Assembly: GCA_024138015.1 (NCBI GenBank)
Contig: JAMXBB010000003.1
Coordinates: 33,622,796 to 33,686,795 of the forward strand
Length of the DNA: 64,000 bases
From: Lumnitzera littorea
Lineage: Eukaryota > Streptophyta > Magnoliopsida > Myrtales > Combretaceae
Direction: 5' to 3'
Shown here: one piece after another, positions 23,901 through 35,815 of the stretch
How positions within the stretch are numbered: the stretch's first letter is position 1
Layout of the letters: each line of letters opens with the position of its first letter
Notes under the pieces: model-generated
The model's input: only the letters and a program-made list of their open reading frames with translations
The model's database searches: none
What the model was told of the DNA's origin: nothing
Program-made: the position numbers and the translations under genes

Positions 23901-24398
23901 TGTTTGGTATTCTATTTGACCATTCATTCATATACGTGAATATAATGTATTTGTAATTTACTTGTGAGGTGGCTGAGGGTTTTGGTCACTAAGCTTAAGC
24001 TTAAGCTTACACTCCCTTAAACTTTTATTGTAGGATGGCTTGTTCATTGAGGCTAGTCGGGGGATGCTACAGGTTAGCTTAGAGACTTGGGCAAGAGTGA
24101 GCCATCCAGTATGTTGAGAGAACAGATTATGTAGACTCTTACTTATGTACTTTTGTTTTATCAGTAATATAGACTTAGATATACTAAATTATTGTATACT
24201 GTAAACTTTGTAGTTTAAATTTTATATAAATATGTTTATGTGATGACATCATATGGATCTGTATGTTCTTGGGAAACTAATGGTTATAAAGCCTTATATA
24301 TTGTATGAAGAGTTTATGATTGAAAAGATAACTAATTAGGGGTTTTTTTGTATAGTATACGGTGTCTGCCATGATTAGACAATCCTCGGTTCGTGACA
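20979..24398 (+). mobile_element. Solo LTR A, about 3.4 kb, Tekay/Del-like
   Basis: It starts TGTAAATCCTTAAA and ends GGTTCGTGACA, with the perfect five-base duplication AAAAG at 20974-20978 and 24399-24403. It is collinear with solo LTR B (27646-30768) from the first base to the last. The late part GGTGTCTGCC..TGACA is typical of Tekay/Del chromovirus LTRs (inference). No internal coding region is present, so this is a single LTR left by recombination. It contains six TTGAC/GTCAA cores at 21660-21719 and a degenerate GATGACATAAGC-type array at about 22535-22645. The uninterrupted copy of the host repeat has AAAAG once at 53500-53504. Confidence 0.9.
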
Positions 24399-24403
24399 AA
24401 AAG

Positions 24404-25244
24404 TGATATAGCTAATCTATAGCTAGAGGGCAACTTAAACCATTATTTATACAAAAATGGAATTGTGGAAATAGGGACCATATTATTATGCAAAGAATGA
24501 ACTATGATGTTACTACACCATGAGAGGGGCAGTCTAAGCAAAATCAACTTACTTTCTCATAATAACACTACATATTTTCTAAAAGAGTCCAAATTATGAC
24601 TTTACAGACCTATAAATATCATGTTGCATAGAGATCTTAGATAACCAAACTATATGACTTCAAATAATACCTAAAATTATTGTGTTGGATAGAGATCCTT
24701 GATTAATTAGTGGAACTATAGATAAGTCAACAATAAGCCATTTGTACTAAGGTCCACTTTACTCTTGCTTACCATTTGTAGTTTGACAAACAAGCGAAAT
24801 GACTTATCAAAACTATAAAGGACATATCCTATGTTTAGTTTTAAGGGAAGATAGGATTATTACCACTTACTATTAGTTACATTCACTTAATGAAAGTTTA
24901 GCAAGCAACCATATAAGTATTACTATTTCAATCTTTATGTGAGTTAAACTATAGGTCATTGTTCCATATTGATGATCTTTGAAAAGCAATAAAAGGACTT
25001 GACATGGTTTAAGAGGCTCTAAAAAAGGTTATATTAATTTAACAATAAATGAAAACATCATAAAATAGATAGAATATTCTGGTAAACTTAAAAAGGTGAA
25101 TTAATGAGTTAAAATAGATGAAGAAGCATATTTAAAATTGCTCCCATGAGTAAAATCCTAAGTCTAGAGATGTTAAGACTTTTGTAATGAGACACCTAAT
25201 TAAAGATAATAACTGATTGTCTTGTTCATTAGATTTATTAACAT
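24404..25244 (+). repeat. Repeat C, copy 1, middle part
   Basis: It is collinear with about 53505-54368. Both share GCAACTTAAACCATTAT, a segment with AATCAACT..ACTT, TTTACTCTTGCTTACCATT-like sequence and TTAGATTTAT.AACATGT. It is interrupted at its right end by copia-2 and resumes at 41287. Confidence 0.72.
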
Positions 25245-25249
25245 GTGAG

Positions 25250-25660
25250 TGTAATACATACTTTATATTTAAGTGTTTTGTTAATATAAAATGCATAAAG
25301 TGGTTATATGGGGTCCAATCCCATTATTTACTTATAGTTCACATATTTTTCTATAAACCAAGTCAATTTAGTGTTTTTTAAAATAATCCTTAATAAGAGG
25401 ACTATATATATGAATGAAAATCACTTAGGTCCTTAGCCTCCATATACTCAAAAACCCTATAGAAACTATAATCAAGTGAGTTTTTCAAGAGCTATAAGTA
25501 TCTAATTTGAAAAAATAAAAATAGTTAAAGAGAAAATTTACTGATCATGGTTGGAGGTATATTGATCTTATTTTGTTGCAATCATAGTTGGTATTGAAGC
25601 AATTTTTATCTTTGCCTTGATTATTATTTTCTCTTGTTAAATGGTTTTAAATCTTAAATT
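25250..25660 (+). repeat. Copia-2 5' LTR
   Basis: It aligns with 40875-41281. Both share ATATATATGAATGAAAA.CACTT, ACTCAAAAAC, a GAG/AGAGTTACAGGTATC-like segment and AAAATTTACTGATCA or a variant. The start TGTAATAC is set by the duplication. The end is uncertain: alignment suggests about 25660, but the nearest primer-site-like ATGGTATCAAG is at about 25744. Confidence 0.72.
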
Positions 25661-26635
25661 AATCATCATGCATTAAATTAAGGTTTTTATATGGTAATAT
25701 AATAATTTGTATAAGTTGTTTTTTCTTTTCTTGATTTTGAGGGTTATGGTATCAAGAATTAAAAGATTTTATTTTCGATCATATGCTAGTATTTATGATG
25801 GAGTAAAAAAAAAAAAAATTCAAGATAAAATTCTTTGGTTATAAAATTCATGGTGATCAAAATTATTATTATTATTACTTTTTATTTCATGAATACATTG
25901 TCTTTGACTTTTAATGCTCTCATCATAATGATTACGGGTTTATTCTTATGAAAGGCATGCTTGATTCTATCTAGATTCTAACTATGGCTTGATTTAAATC
26001 TCGTCTAGAACAAAAGGGGATCTATGGTTTTGACCATTTTGTCTTTATTACATTTTAATTTCATCAAGGTGGCATGATTAGTAATAAGAGGAATAATATT
26101 ATATTTTATTATTAATTAGGGATAGAATAATTGATTATCTTCTTAATTTTCCTATAGCGAATAAGAAAAGGAAGATAGTTTATTAGTTTTATCATAAAGT
26201 ATGTTTATCAATTTGTAAATATAACTTAGCCCACAAGCAAGTAGCTCTATTTGTTATATGAATCATCAATTGAAATAATTTTGTACATGTTTTTACATTG
26301 GTAAAATGTTATTTATGTTCTTTTTGCTTCAACTAAAGTAAAATAAGTATATTTGTTATTTTATGTAGTATTGCAATTTGTGAATTTTTTTGACATCAAA
26401 TGTGAAGTTTCTGATTTGAATGGTGATAACTATAAATATGGAAGGAGAGAATTCTTCTCGAATTATGGACATTGATTACACTATAAGGAAAGATGAAACA
26501 CCTACTCCAATTAAGGCTAGCATTTCAGCTAAAATTACACAATATGAATGTTGAGAGCGATCTAATTGCCATGACATATTGTTCATGGAGACAAAAATCA
26601 ATGCTACCATCCATAGTTCAATTAATAGGTATAAC

Positions 26636-27497
26636 TAATAGGAATCAACCCCTCGAACCCATTACTTAAAGCTGAGCTAAAGGACTGCACGGACTTGCCT
26701 AATATAAACTAACCTGAGCACCCTTCAAGGGCGAGGATTCCATCACCAACTTAGGATTACTTCATCTTACCTGACCTGAGTACCAAGCTTTAACTGTGAT
26801 CATGGCAAGTCCCAAACTAATAAGCACCAAACTTCCTTTCGAGCTAAGCTGTCCTATCACCCAACTTAAAGAGGCCTCAAACAATGTATAGTGTTCAAGC
26901 CCATAACTAACCTAGAACAGGTTGGCCAAGCTTCTTACTTTCTTTTCGACCTCTTCTGAACTAATTCCAATAAGTGACGGGTTGTTTGAAAGCTTACCCT
27001 ACAAGAGCAATCGAGCATCAGATCACTAACACTAGCTTGATACATATCTTCTAATGCGATATTCTAGAATATTTCTTTCTTCTGTACATTGCACAGTGTT
27101 TGTCCTTTTTACCCCTTTTAGTTTGTCATGGTTATTACATTTACCCCTTTGTCTTTTCCTTGTACACATGTAACCTTAGTGGAGCTAGTATATAAACCTC
27201 ATTTATTTGTATGCATACATGACCACTTTATTATTATTATAGAAATTTATCCTTCGAGAGCACTAAACCGTGTCTTCTCTTTTTTCTTAACTCTTATCTA
27301 TTTACTTTAGTAAGAAACAGTGGCAAGTATCCCTAGCTCTCTCTTATGCATCATAAGTGGAGATTAGGTCGAGTAAGATCAGTTAATGCATTATATCTAG
27401 TTGGTGGCTACTTGGATTTTGCTAAACCCCCTTTTGTTTCTCTTTGTTTCAATTCATTATGGTGTCTCTTCGTATGTATGACCTTCGAGATGTATCA
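26636..27497 (+). mobile_element. Solo LTR of the gypsy-1 family, 862 bp
   Basis: It begins TAATAGGAATC (TG changed to TA; compare TGATAGGAATT of gypsy-2) and ends ATGTATCA, as in gypsy-1. The duplication ATAAC is perfect at 26631-26635 and 27498-27502. The length equals the gypsy-1 3' LTR (863). A TATA box lies in AGTATATAAACC at about 27188. It lies in copia-2 gag. Confidence 0.88.
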
Positions 27498-28027
27498 ATA
27501 ACAATGTCAAGGATTTGCTTAAGGCTATTGATGAACAATTTGAGTCTTTAGATAAGGCCTTGCTAGCACCTTAATGGCTAAGTTACTATTGATGAAGCTC
27601 ATCAGTATGAAAGGAGTGTTTGAGCACATTACGCAAATGATGGACTGTAAACCCTTAAAATTATCAACCTAGCTTTTGAAATAGACTCAACTATATTAGA
27701 CAATTTAGGAGTTGACAAGGCTAATGAAAGTGAAAACCCTAAAAGAATTAATCAATTGCGTAAAGAACTTTTCTACCCTGAAGATTAGGTTACATGTAGT
27801 GAACTTTAAGACTCAAATTAGAACTTTAATACTCAAATTAGTACTTTTTGTACTTATTATCCAAAGTAGTTTATCAAATGAGATATATAAGCTATAAAAA
27901 CCTAAAGTAAGACCTCATCAACTATGTTTACTAATCAATTCACCAAATACCTTATTTTCTCTCATTTCCTTCATTTTTCCCTTAATTACTACATTATGTG
28001 CACAAATTTACATATGCTTAAGGAAAG

Positions 28028-28114
28028 TTGACTAAGTCAACACATGTTGACCAAAGTCAAAGGGTTGACCAAGTCAACACATGTTGACTAAAGTCAACAT
28101 TTTAAAAAGTCAAC
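28028..28114. promoter_or_regulatory. Cluster of W-box cores in solo LTR B
   Basis: TTGAC or its complement GTCAA occurs nine times in 87 bases, at 28028, 28036, 28047, 28056, 28065, 28073, 28084, 28093 and 28109. WRKY transcription factors bind TTGAC(C/T). The arrangement is partly palindromic (GTTGACTAAGTCAAC type). Six cores sit at the equivalent place in solo LTR A (21660-21719). A regulatory role is inference. Confidence 0.5.
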
Positions 28115-28957
28115 AAAAGACTAAAAGATAAAGAAAATATCTACTCCTTCATGATGGCTTTTCTTTTCCTTTCTTTTTGGTTTTTCTTTTTCTTTTCCCC
28201 TCAATTGTTGTTGTCCACTTATTTTCTTCTAGACCCCACCATTTGCCTTCTTCCATAATCAACACATGACAAAAGAAACAAAACAAAACAAAACAAAACA
28301 AAAACAACTCCCTCTTGCCGTAAGCTTCTTCTTCCTCTTTCACTTTCACAATTTCACTTTTTGTCTCCATAACTCCAACACAATTAAAGGTATGTCTTTA
28401 AGTTGTTTTATGTTGCTTTATATTATTCATTAGTTAGTTAATTAGGTAGATTAGATAAGTAGTTATGTGTTTAGTGTTGTCTTGAAGAAGAGGGAACAAA
28501 GTTCCCATCTTTAAGTGTAGGAATTAGGAATTATGAAGAAGAAGAAAGGAAGACATGAGTATATGCTCATAAGTATGTGCACATAAGGGAATACTAAAAG
28601 AACACAAGTATGTGAACCTTTATACATGAGTATTTACCATGTACATAACCTAAATTAAGACCACATTTAACTATACATACCTATACTACACTAAATACAT
28701 ACATAAAAACACAAAAGGGTGAAATTGGGAAGATTTTCTTAAGAGAAGATTAGGCATACGAATTTTTGTATAAAAATATGTATCTAATCGTATAGGTATA
28801 TGAGTAGGTATACACATATAAATACGGTATAAGTTTAAGTAGATGTATAAGTATATATATGTATAAGGTATATGAACATAAGTATAAGAGAAGAGGTAAT
28901 ATGTACATAATACATGTACATATGACATAAGCATGAGGAAAGGCTTATGTAATCATA

Positions 28958-29056
28958 TGATGAGATAAGCACATGATGACATAAGCCATTACATAAGCAA
29001 GTGATGACATAAGCAATGACATAAGTAAAAGATGATGTAAGTGATGATATAAGCAT
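28958..29056 (+). repeat. Degenerate minisatellite in solo LTR B
   Basis: About seven units resembling GATGACATAAGCA follow one another with small spacers. An equivalent, more diverged array is present in solo LTR A at about 22535-22645. Confidence 0.7.
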
Positions 29057-31139
29057 AGGTTTAGAAAATGAGAAAAATAAGAAAAGTGTAAGTAATTAGG
29101 TACCTAAATTAGTAAATCCTAATACACCTTCTAAATTAGATTATACCTAATTCAGTACATGAATTAGTAATAGCAAAGTAAAATCCTTTAATTATAAGAA
29201 TTTAAGGAAAAAAAGATATAAATATAAGTAATAAGAGTACTTAAGTGTTCATAGCTAAAAATTTCTATAAATTTAGTTCATAATGTAAAACAGGGGTCTT
29301 AACATCTAAAACAGACATTACCGTGTGAATATACGTCCGAAAACGATGAAAAACGACTATAAATTCATAAATATAAAAAATAAAACGACTAAACTTACAT
29401 ACGATTGATAATAAAGTCTAACTGGGTAAAAGTTGATAGTAATCTAAGCAGAATTATGTAATTAGATGTTTAGAATTATTAGTTAATTCAAGTACTTACT
29501 AGCGTTATCGAATCGTAATGATTAGGTGACTTCGAGGTGAGCAAGGACCTTTCGATTGATTACTACGATTAGGGCGAGTCACCATGGCCGAGTGAGTATT
29601 TACCCTATGATTCCATGCTTGATTGTGATTGTAGATAGTGGACTTAAATATTGTTGTTAATTGACTACTGTGTGGGGTTTGGGGAAATGCTTGTGTATGT
29701 AACTATGTGTTATATTATGAATTTACCTTAAGTATAGAAAATGCCTTGTTTATTGCATGGTAGTATAGAAAATGATTGTGTGTACTATTGGATGGTCACA
29801 GCATAATTTGAACTTAATTATACTCGGCCTACAAAAAGAAATTGGGACATGCATTAACATGCATAGCATGGATACTATTCCGGCTGTCACATCATACGGA
29901 GGTAAAGAAAGGCCATTCGGGGGTTGATATTATTAATTTATTAGGTTCTGTACGATGGACTTGTACAAAATGACCTTACCCTAGCCTATGGGAACACTAG
30001 GCGTTGGAGGCGCTAACCGCCTGGCTAAGGGTCGAGTCTAGAGGCCTCCGTTTAGGAGTGAGTATGAACTGTGGGGGCCTACTCACAATTATACTAAAAC
30101 TTGGGTTTTTTGAAAATAAAAGAATTATTTGATATAAGTATAGAATGTGGAGTTCCGTAGTAAAATAAGTTATAGTATAATACCCGGATTTGATTGGTGC
30201 CGTATAAACTCCAACCCTAACTTCAAAGGGCGTTAAATATGAGTTACGTATATGAACTAGTTAATTATACGTATTGTTTGGCATTCTGGTTGATCATTTA
30301 TTCATATGCGTGAATATAATGTACTTATAACTTGCTTGTGGTGTGGCTGAGGGTTTTGCTTACTAAGCTTAGGCTTATACCCCTTTTGACTTTTGTTGTA
30401 GGATAGCCTGTTCGTAGAGGCAGGACGAGGGATGCCACAGGTTAGCTCGAGGACTTAGGCAAGAGCGAGCTATTATGTGTATTGAGAGAAAACAGTTTAT
30501 GTAGACTCTTACTCATGTACTTTTGTTTATCTTAGTATTATAGACTTAGACATACTTAATTACTATGTATTATAAGCTTTATAACTCAAATTTTATATAG
30601 ATATGTTTGTGTGATGATATCATGTGAATTTGGATATTCTTTGGAAACTAGTGGTTGTAAAGCCTTGTATATTGTGTGAAGAGTTCTTGATTAGAAGGGT
30701 AACCAATCAGGGGTTTTTCATACAGTATACGGTGTCTGCCACGACTAGGTCGTCCTCAGTTCATGACAGGGACATTGCGACTCAATTAAAGTCTTTTGAA
30801 TTTGAGATGCCTGAATCTTTCCTTATGCACTTCATACTAAATTCACTTTCACCTCACTATGATCCATTCAAAATTTCTTACAGCACACATAAAAATAAAT
30901 GGTTAACTAATGATCTTCTAACCATGTGTATACAAGAGGAAGGAAGGTTGCTTATAGAAATGAGAGAGAATGTGCATATGGTAACACAAGGGAAAAGATA
31001 AGGGGCGAGACAAACCAAAAAGGAAGGGTAAAATACCTGCTTAAGATGACATCAAGAAGGAATCCAATTGCATCTTTTGTAAAAAGAAAGGGCTACCAAA
31101 TACAAGACTTAGCTTGAGAAGAGAGGTACTTCCATTTCA

Positions 31140-33515
31140 TTTATTTGTCAAGAACCTAACATGATTGATGTTTGTCATAAACTTGGTGCTTTGATTCTAG
31201 TTCTATAATCTATGTTGCAAATACCATGTAGGGCTTTTTCAACCAAAGGACCCCAATGGGAACTGAGTAGTACATCCATTAAGGAAACAAGATGTCCTTA
31301 CATGTGCAAGCAGTTGAAACATACCTTTTGATTTTAAGTTTTGGTTTTGTTTTAGACTTGGAAAAGACATTTTATGTACTAACTTTTTCTAGAAATTTGA
31401 TTTCAGTTGTAAGACTTTCACCTTTGAGTTTTTCTTTTACAATTGATACTTCTTTATATATATTTTTCAAATTGAAAATTATTGGAGGAAATTATTTTGA
31501 TTCAACCATCTCTTTTCAACTCGCTTAGTTAAAATTTCTAATGGACTTTATCAAATCAATTTACAAAAAGATGTTTTTCAAAATGCAATACATGTTTAAG
31601 CTGGTATTAAAAGATGTGTTATAAATAAAATTTCCTCTATGTTGTGGCGTTACAAATTAGGCCATATATCTATTGAAAGGATTAAAAGATTGGTGCATGA
31701 TGGAGTATTTAGTACTCTAGACTACACCAATTTGGATACTTATGTAGACTAAGGGTGTAAACGACTAAACCGGTTCGTAGACTACTCGATAGTGGCTTAA
31801 CTTTTACTCAAATTTGATTTAGTGATAGTGAACTTGAGCTCGAGTAGCAAATTAGGTCGAGCTCGAGTTTTAAATTATTAAGTTCGTCAAGCTCACGATC
31901 TTAATTAGGCTTAGTATTATGTTTAATTTTTTTTAAACATAAGTGAATTTAAGATTATTTTGGAAAAATTTAGAAAAAGTTGCACTTTATTGAGATACTT
32001 GAGCCAAACTTAAGCTTGTGAAATATATCTTCAAATCAAAGTTGAGCTCAAAATTTAGAGTTTGATCAAATTAGAGCTAAGCTTGAACTTGAGCTCAATA
32101 CTGTATTAGTTTGACTTAACTCAATTTCACCCCTAGTGTAGATTGTATAAAGGGAAAGCAAACTAATAAGGCAAAGAAAGATGTTAAGAGGAACTTAGAC
32201 CTATTAGAGATCATACATAAGGATATTTGTTGTCAAGATATGGATATGTGTGTTCAAAAATACTTCATCCCTTCTACAAATGACTATTCATGATTTATGT
32301 ATCTCTACTCACTTCATAACAAAAGTTAAGCATTAGATGCTCTTAAGGTGTTCAAAGTGAAGTTGAGAAATAATGTAGAAAGCAAATTAAGATCGGGAGA
32401 TCAAATAGAGGTGGAGAATATTATGGTAGATATATAGAATATGGATAAGCACTTATACCTTATGCATTATGGATAGTTTCCTAAAACACCATGCATGGTC
32501 TCCGATGATGTAGCAAAAAGAAGAAATTGAACGTTAATGGACATGGTGCGAAGTATACTCAGTAGTTCTAAGCTATCTAAATCCTTGTAGATTGAAGCTC
32601 TTAAAATGGCAATATTTATACTAAGTCAAGTTCCAACCAAGGGTATACCTAAAGCGCTATTTAAGTTATTCAAGGGTTAGAAACCGAGTTTATGACATAT
32701 ATGCACTTAAGGATGCCCATTTGAAGTAAGATTTATAATGTACAAGAAAAGAAATTGGATCTAAGGGCAATAAGTAGGTATTTTACTAGTATGTTAAAAA
32801 GCCTAAAGGTTACATATTTTATTATCCATATTACAACATTAGGATCATGGAATCAAGAAATGCAAAATTTCTTAAGAATTACTTGATTAAGAGGAGTGAT
32901 TAGTCTCAAGATTTAATTTCTGAGTAAGATCATTATGGAATTCAAACTTCCACTTCAAGTGAAATATCGGTTACTATAAACAACACCCTTCAAGTCAATC
33001 CCAATATTGAACAACTAGCTATAGAAGTTCTACAAGTTGTGATGACTTAGTTGATCTATCTTTTCAATAAGTTCCCAAAATTGTTGAATAATCAGATGCA
33101 AACAAGATATGGTGAAATAATTTCTCTCTAAGAGTTTTTATATGAAGGATATGGGTGAGACATCTTATGTTGTTGCCATTGAGATCCATAGAGATAGATC
33201 TAAGGGGGTTTTGGGTCTATCATAGGAAACCTATATTAATATGGAGAGATTTGGAAAGAAAGAATGTTCACTAAGTGTAACACCCATTGTAAAGGTTGGC
33301 AAATTCAATTTCAATTAATGTTTGGAAAATGAGCTTGAAAGGGAACAAATGAAAAAATTCCATATGCTTATACTATCAGAAGTCTAATGTATGCTTAGGT
33401 TTGTACAAGACTTAACATTGTTTTTACTATTGAAATATTTTGAAGATATTAGAGTAATCTAGGCATGGATCACTAGAGTGTAACCAAAAAGGTGACGAGG
33501 TACCTTTAGGATACT
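31140..33515 (+). pseudogene. Copia-2 pol, 5' part: protease, pre-integrase, integrase
   Basis: Protease at about 31185-31500: FDSSSIIYVANT stands where copia proteases have DSG(A/S)xxH, so Gly and His are changed. It is followed by LDLEKTFYVLTFSRNLISVV. GAG-pre-integrase at 31640-31749 (LGHISIERIKRL) continues after the hAT MITE at 32144 (CIKGKQTNK). Integrase at 32200-32620 keeps LLEIIHKDICC, but the region of the second Asp is shrunken and rearranged; RNxTLMDMVRSIL and PTKGIPK follow. A linker runs to about 33110. Then the frame jumps to FYMKDMGETSYVVAIEIHRDRSKG, which lies after the YVDD box in intact relatives, so most of the reverse transcriptase is deleted. Gypsy-1 cuts the following RNase H region at 33520. 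It is non-functional. Confidence 0.83.
31750..32135. mobile_element. hAT-type MITE, 386 bp
   Basis: It begins TAAGGGTGTAAACGA and ends TCAATTTCACCCCTA, which are inverted repeats. The eight-base flanks are ATGTAGAC (31742-31749) and GTGTAGAT (32136-32143), two transitions apart. The interior has GAGCTCGAG-rich imperfect repeats and no coding capacity. It sits within copia-2 pre-integrase. Confidence 0.87.
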
Positions 33516-33520
33516 AAAGA

Positions 33521-34443
33521 TGATAGAGATCAAGGACCGATTACTTGCTCCTAAGCTTAAGGGCTCTCTCAGGTGTTCATTGAGTTGTCCAAGATGAGTT
33601 AAGCACCAAGGAGTAATGCTTGCCCTAATCCAATCCCCTGAGCTACTTCACTCTTCATGCTATCTAAGGTGTTGCTAAGGTAACATGACGACATGCCAAA
33701 TCGAACCCTCCACTGTGTACTAGTCCAAGTACTAAATCTGAATACAACAATCTCTACAGTATCGAAGCTGAGCTGATGACTATTAGAAGTCGACCACCCA
33801 AGGTCAACCCCACTGTAAGCTGTCCTTGAGCCATCCCCAATAGTTAGGGTACTGAACTTCTAATGCTGAATAGACCTGAGCAAAGGCCTACCCTTGCTCA
33901 GATCACAATATTTTCATAATCATAGTAAAAACGTACGTGTGCTATCCTTTCTAACAATTGTACTTTCCTTTCTAACAGATGATGTTCGCTGCGCATGTTT
34001 CGTGTTTTTCGTATAAAGTAACTTCCTTTTATTTAGCAAATAGGAATTCATTTTTGTAATTATCTATAACGTAGAACTTGCCCTAACGGGGTACTATAAA
34101 TAATCACTTAATGTAATAGTCACAAGAGAATATATATAGAAGAATACATTGAACTTTTTACCCTCTCTTGAGCTAAGTGTCATCTTGTTTACTTTTGAGC
34201 TACTCTTATCTAGCCCATTTGAGCATGGACTAGTGGCGAGTGACCTCCAGCTATATTTGTGGATCACATCAAGTGCGACCTAAGCTTGTATAAGGCTTTA
34301 GTGCATCATATCCTTCGTCGATGTATAGGAACCCCTACTTACTGTCAACTATCATTTACTTTTCAAGCCATCTTGCAGCTTGGACCCATCCCTTTGGTTA
34401 CGTGTAATATTGGGTTCGTGTGTTCATCTACAGTTATGTATCA
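33521..34443 (+). repeat. Gypsy-1 5' LTR
   Basis: It starts TGATAGAGATC and ends ATGTATCA. A TATA box (CTATAAATA at 34094-34102) marks the probable transcription start region and has an exact counterpart in the 3' LTR at 39786-39794. Confidence 0.9.
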
Positions 34444-34447
34444 TCTT

Positions 34448-34460
34448 CGTATCAAAGCCA
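34448..34460 (+). other. Primer-binding site of gypsy-1 (initiator tRNA-Met type)
   Basis: CGTATCAAAGCCA lies four bases inside the 5' LTR. The plant initiator tRNA-Met site is TGGTATCAGAGC, so this matches with two changes in the overlap. The reverse transcriptase would start minus-strand synthesis here. Confidence 0.75.
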
Positions 34461-34664
34461 GGTTACATTTAGAGTTAGATTCTGCTATAGTGTTCTTTTA
34501 ATAGTTTGCTATTACTCTCATGTGATAGTGTTTCTATTATTAGCTTCAAAGTCTAGTAGTTGAGAAGTGTTATGTACTCTATTTTCCCTTGTTTTTTATA
34601 CGCCAAAATAGAGTATGGTTGACTGTATGTTTGTTGTGAAATTATCATTGTGAAGTAATCATTA

Positions 34665-35815
34665 ATGTCGAATTCAAATGTACAAGGAACTTTAGAAAAC
34701 CAAGAAAGTGATACTTGTCATAGCCAAGGTAAGTAGGAAGCTTCTTACCTAAGTCAATGGGTGACCACTTAGATAGGCTTACTAACTTGGTAGCTAGTCT
34801 AGTGATTGTTATCTAAAAGGATAAGCAACGAACTAGAAATAGCCCCATTAGGGAACACGAATAGTAAGGATGAGGCAATGGTCAGTTTAGCTGAATTAAC
34901 ACCCTAGTTCAACCACCCCAAGTTGAAAGAATTGGTAGGGACACTAGACAAAGGCTAGCGCTTGATGAGATTGAGGAGGAAGTAGAAGGAGATGATGAAG
35001 CAAAGGAGTACTATGAGCTTGAGGAAAGAAATGCACAAGCCCCTAGAGTTGAAGGATTAAGGATGCATATTCCAAGTTTCTCTAGAAGTGGTGATGCCAA
35101 AGACTACCTAGATTAGGTACATAAAATTGAAAAGTAGTTTGAATGCTACGAAGTGCCTGATAATGCGAAAGTTAGACTTGCTGTGTTGGAGTTCACTGGT
35201 TATGCCACCTTATGGTGGAAGAACTTATAAGCTACCAAAAGAAGGGAAGGAGAATGGGAAATTAGGAGTTGGGATGATATGAAGAGAGTTATGCGGAGAA
35301 GGTTTGTGCCAAGCTATTATCTATAGGATGCCTTTAAGAGACTACAAGAACTGAGGTAAGGAGGATCGAGTGTAGACGCTTACGTTAAAGAATTCTAGAT
35401 GCTAATGATCCGATGTAAAGTCGTGGAGCTTAAAGACTGAATTGTGTCTTGATTCATTAGCGAATTAAAGTAAGAGATTAGAGATGTCTTGGAAACGCTG
35501 GATGTTAAAACACTTGATGATGCAATCTGAGCCACCTAGAGGATAGAAAGGTGCCAAACAGGAAGATTTTGACCACCTGCCAATCGTCCTAGCAATAGCC
35601 GACCTGTTCTAAGCAAACCTATACAAATGGAACTAAGTAAAGCCAATGAGACTTGACCTGCTCAGACCACTTAAGTCAAGGAGAAGGAACCTTTGAGGAA
35701 GTTTGAGAAGGGCTAAAGTTCAGGGAGGAAGACAAGTGAGATCAAGTGTTTCAAATGTTAAGGATTTGGACTCATGGCCACTTAGTGCTCGAACAAGCGA
35801 ACAATGGTGATTCGA
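34665..35815 (+). pseudogene. Gypsy-1 gag
   Basis: An ATG at 34665 opens MSNSNVQGTLENQES. Further on come a Glu-rich stretch near 34970-35030 (EEEVEGDDEAKEYYELEE), the retrotransposon gag core (MHIPSFSRSGDAKDYLD, FECYEVPDNAKVRLAVLEF, ATLWWKNL, MRRRFVPSYY, DAFKRLQELR) at 35060-35360, and a zinc knuckle CFKC near 35750 in which the final Cys is present but the His and spacing are altered. It forms the particle shell in active relatives. Stops occur mainly as TAG or TGA where the family has Gln or Arg, for example in the linker after SGDAKDYLD. No single frame is open. Confidence 0.85.

Larger units (their letters stand above)
27646..30768 (+). mobile_element. Solo LTR B, about 3.1 kb, Tekay/Del-like
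   Basis: It starts TGTAAACCCTTAAA and ends CAGTTCATGACA. Five-base flanks are TGGAC (27641-27645) and GGGAC (30769-30773), one mismatch. It is the same family as solo LTR A along its whole length and lies in copia-2 gag, whose reading resumes at once on either side. It holds nine TTGAC/GTCAA cores at 28028-28114 and an array of GATGACATAAGC-like units at about 28958-29056. No coding region was found. Confidence 0.9.
26400..31130 (+). pseudogene. Copia-2 gag in three pieces
   Basis: Three pieces of one copia gag. Piece one (about 26400-26635) contains LNGDNYKYGR, the start of a UBN2-type gag. Piece two (27503-27645) contains NNVKDLLKAIDEQFESLDKA. Piece three (30774-31130) contains IATQLKSFEFEMPESFLMHF, then HYDPFKISYSTHK and LLTMCIQEEGRL, and then a zinc knuckle CIFCKKKG whose His and last Cys are gone. 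Piece one and two are separated by the 862-base solo LTR, and two and three by solo LTR B. Removing LTR B joins the protein cleanly at MMD/IATQ. Gag would form the particle that packages element RNA. Stops and insertions make it dead. Confidence 0.85.

Noticed and set aside
28686..29056. Minus-strand Tyr/Ile-rich open frames
   Set aside because: They are translations of the ATAAG-rich and GATGACATAAGC repeats in solo LTR B.
20979..30768. Solo LTRs A and B as the two LTRs of one element with a 3.2-kb interior
   Set aside because: Each has its own target duplication and the sequence between them is repeat C, a copia 5' LTR and copia gag, not the interior of their family.
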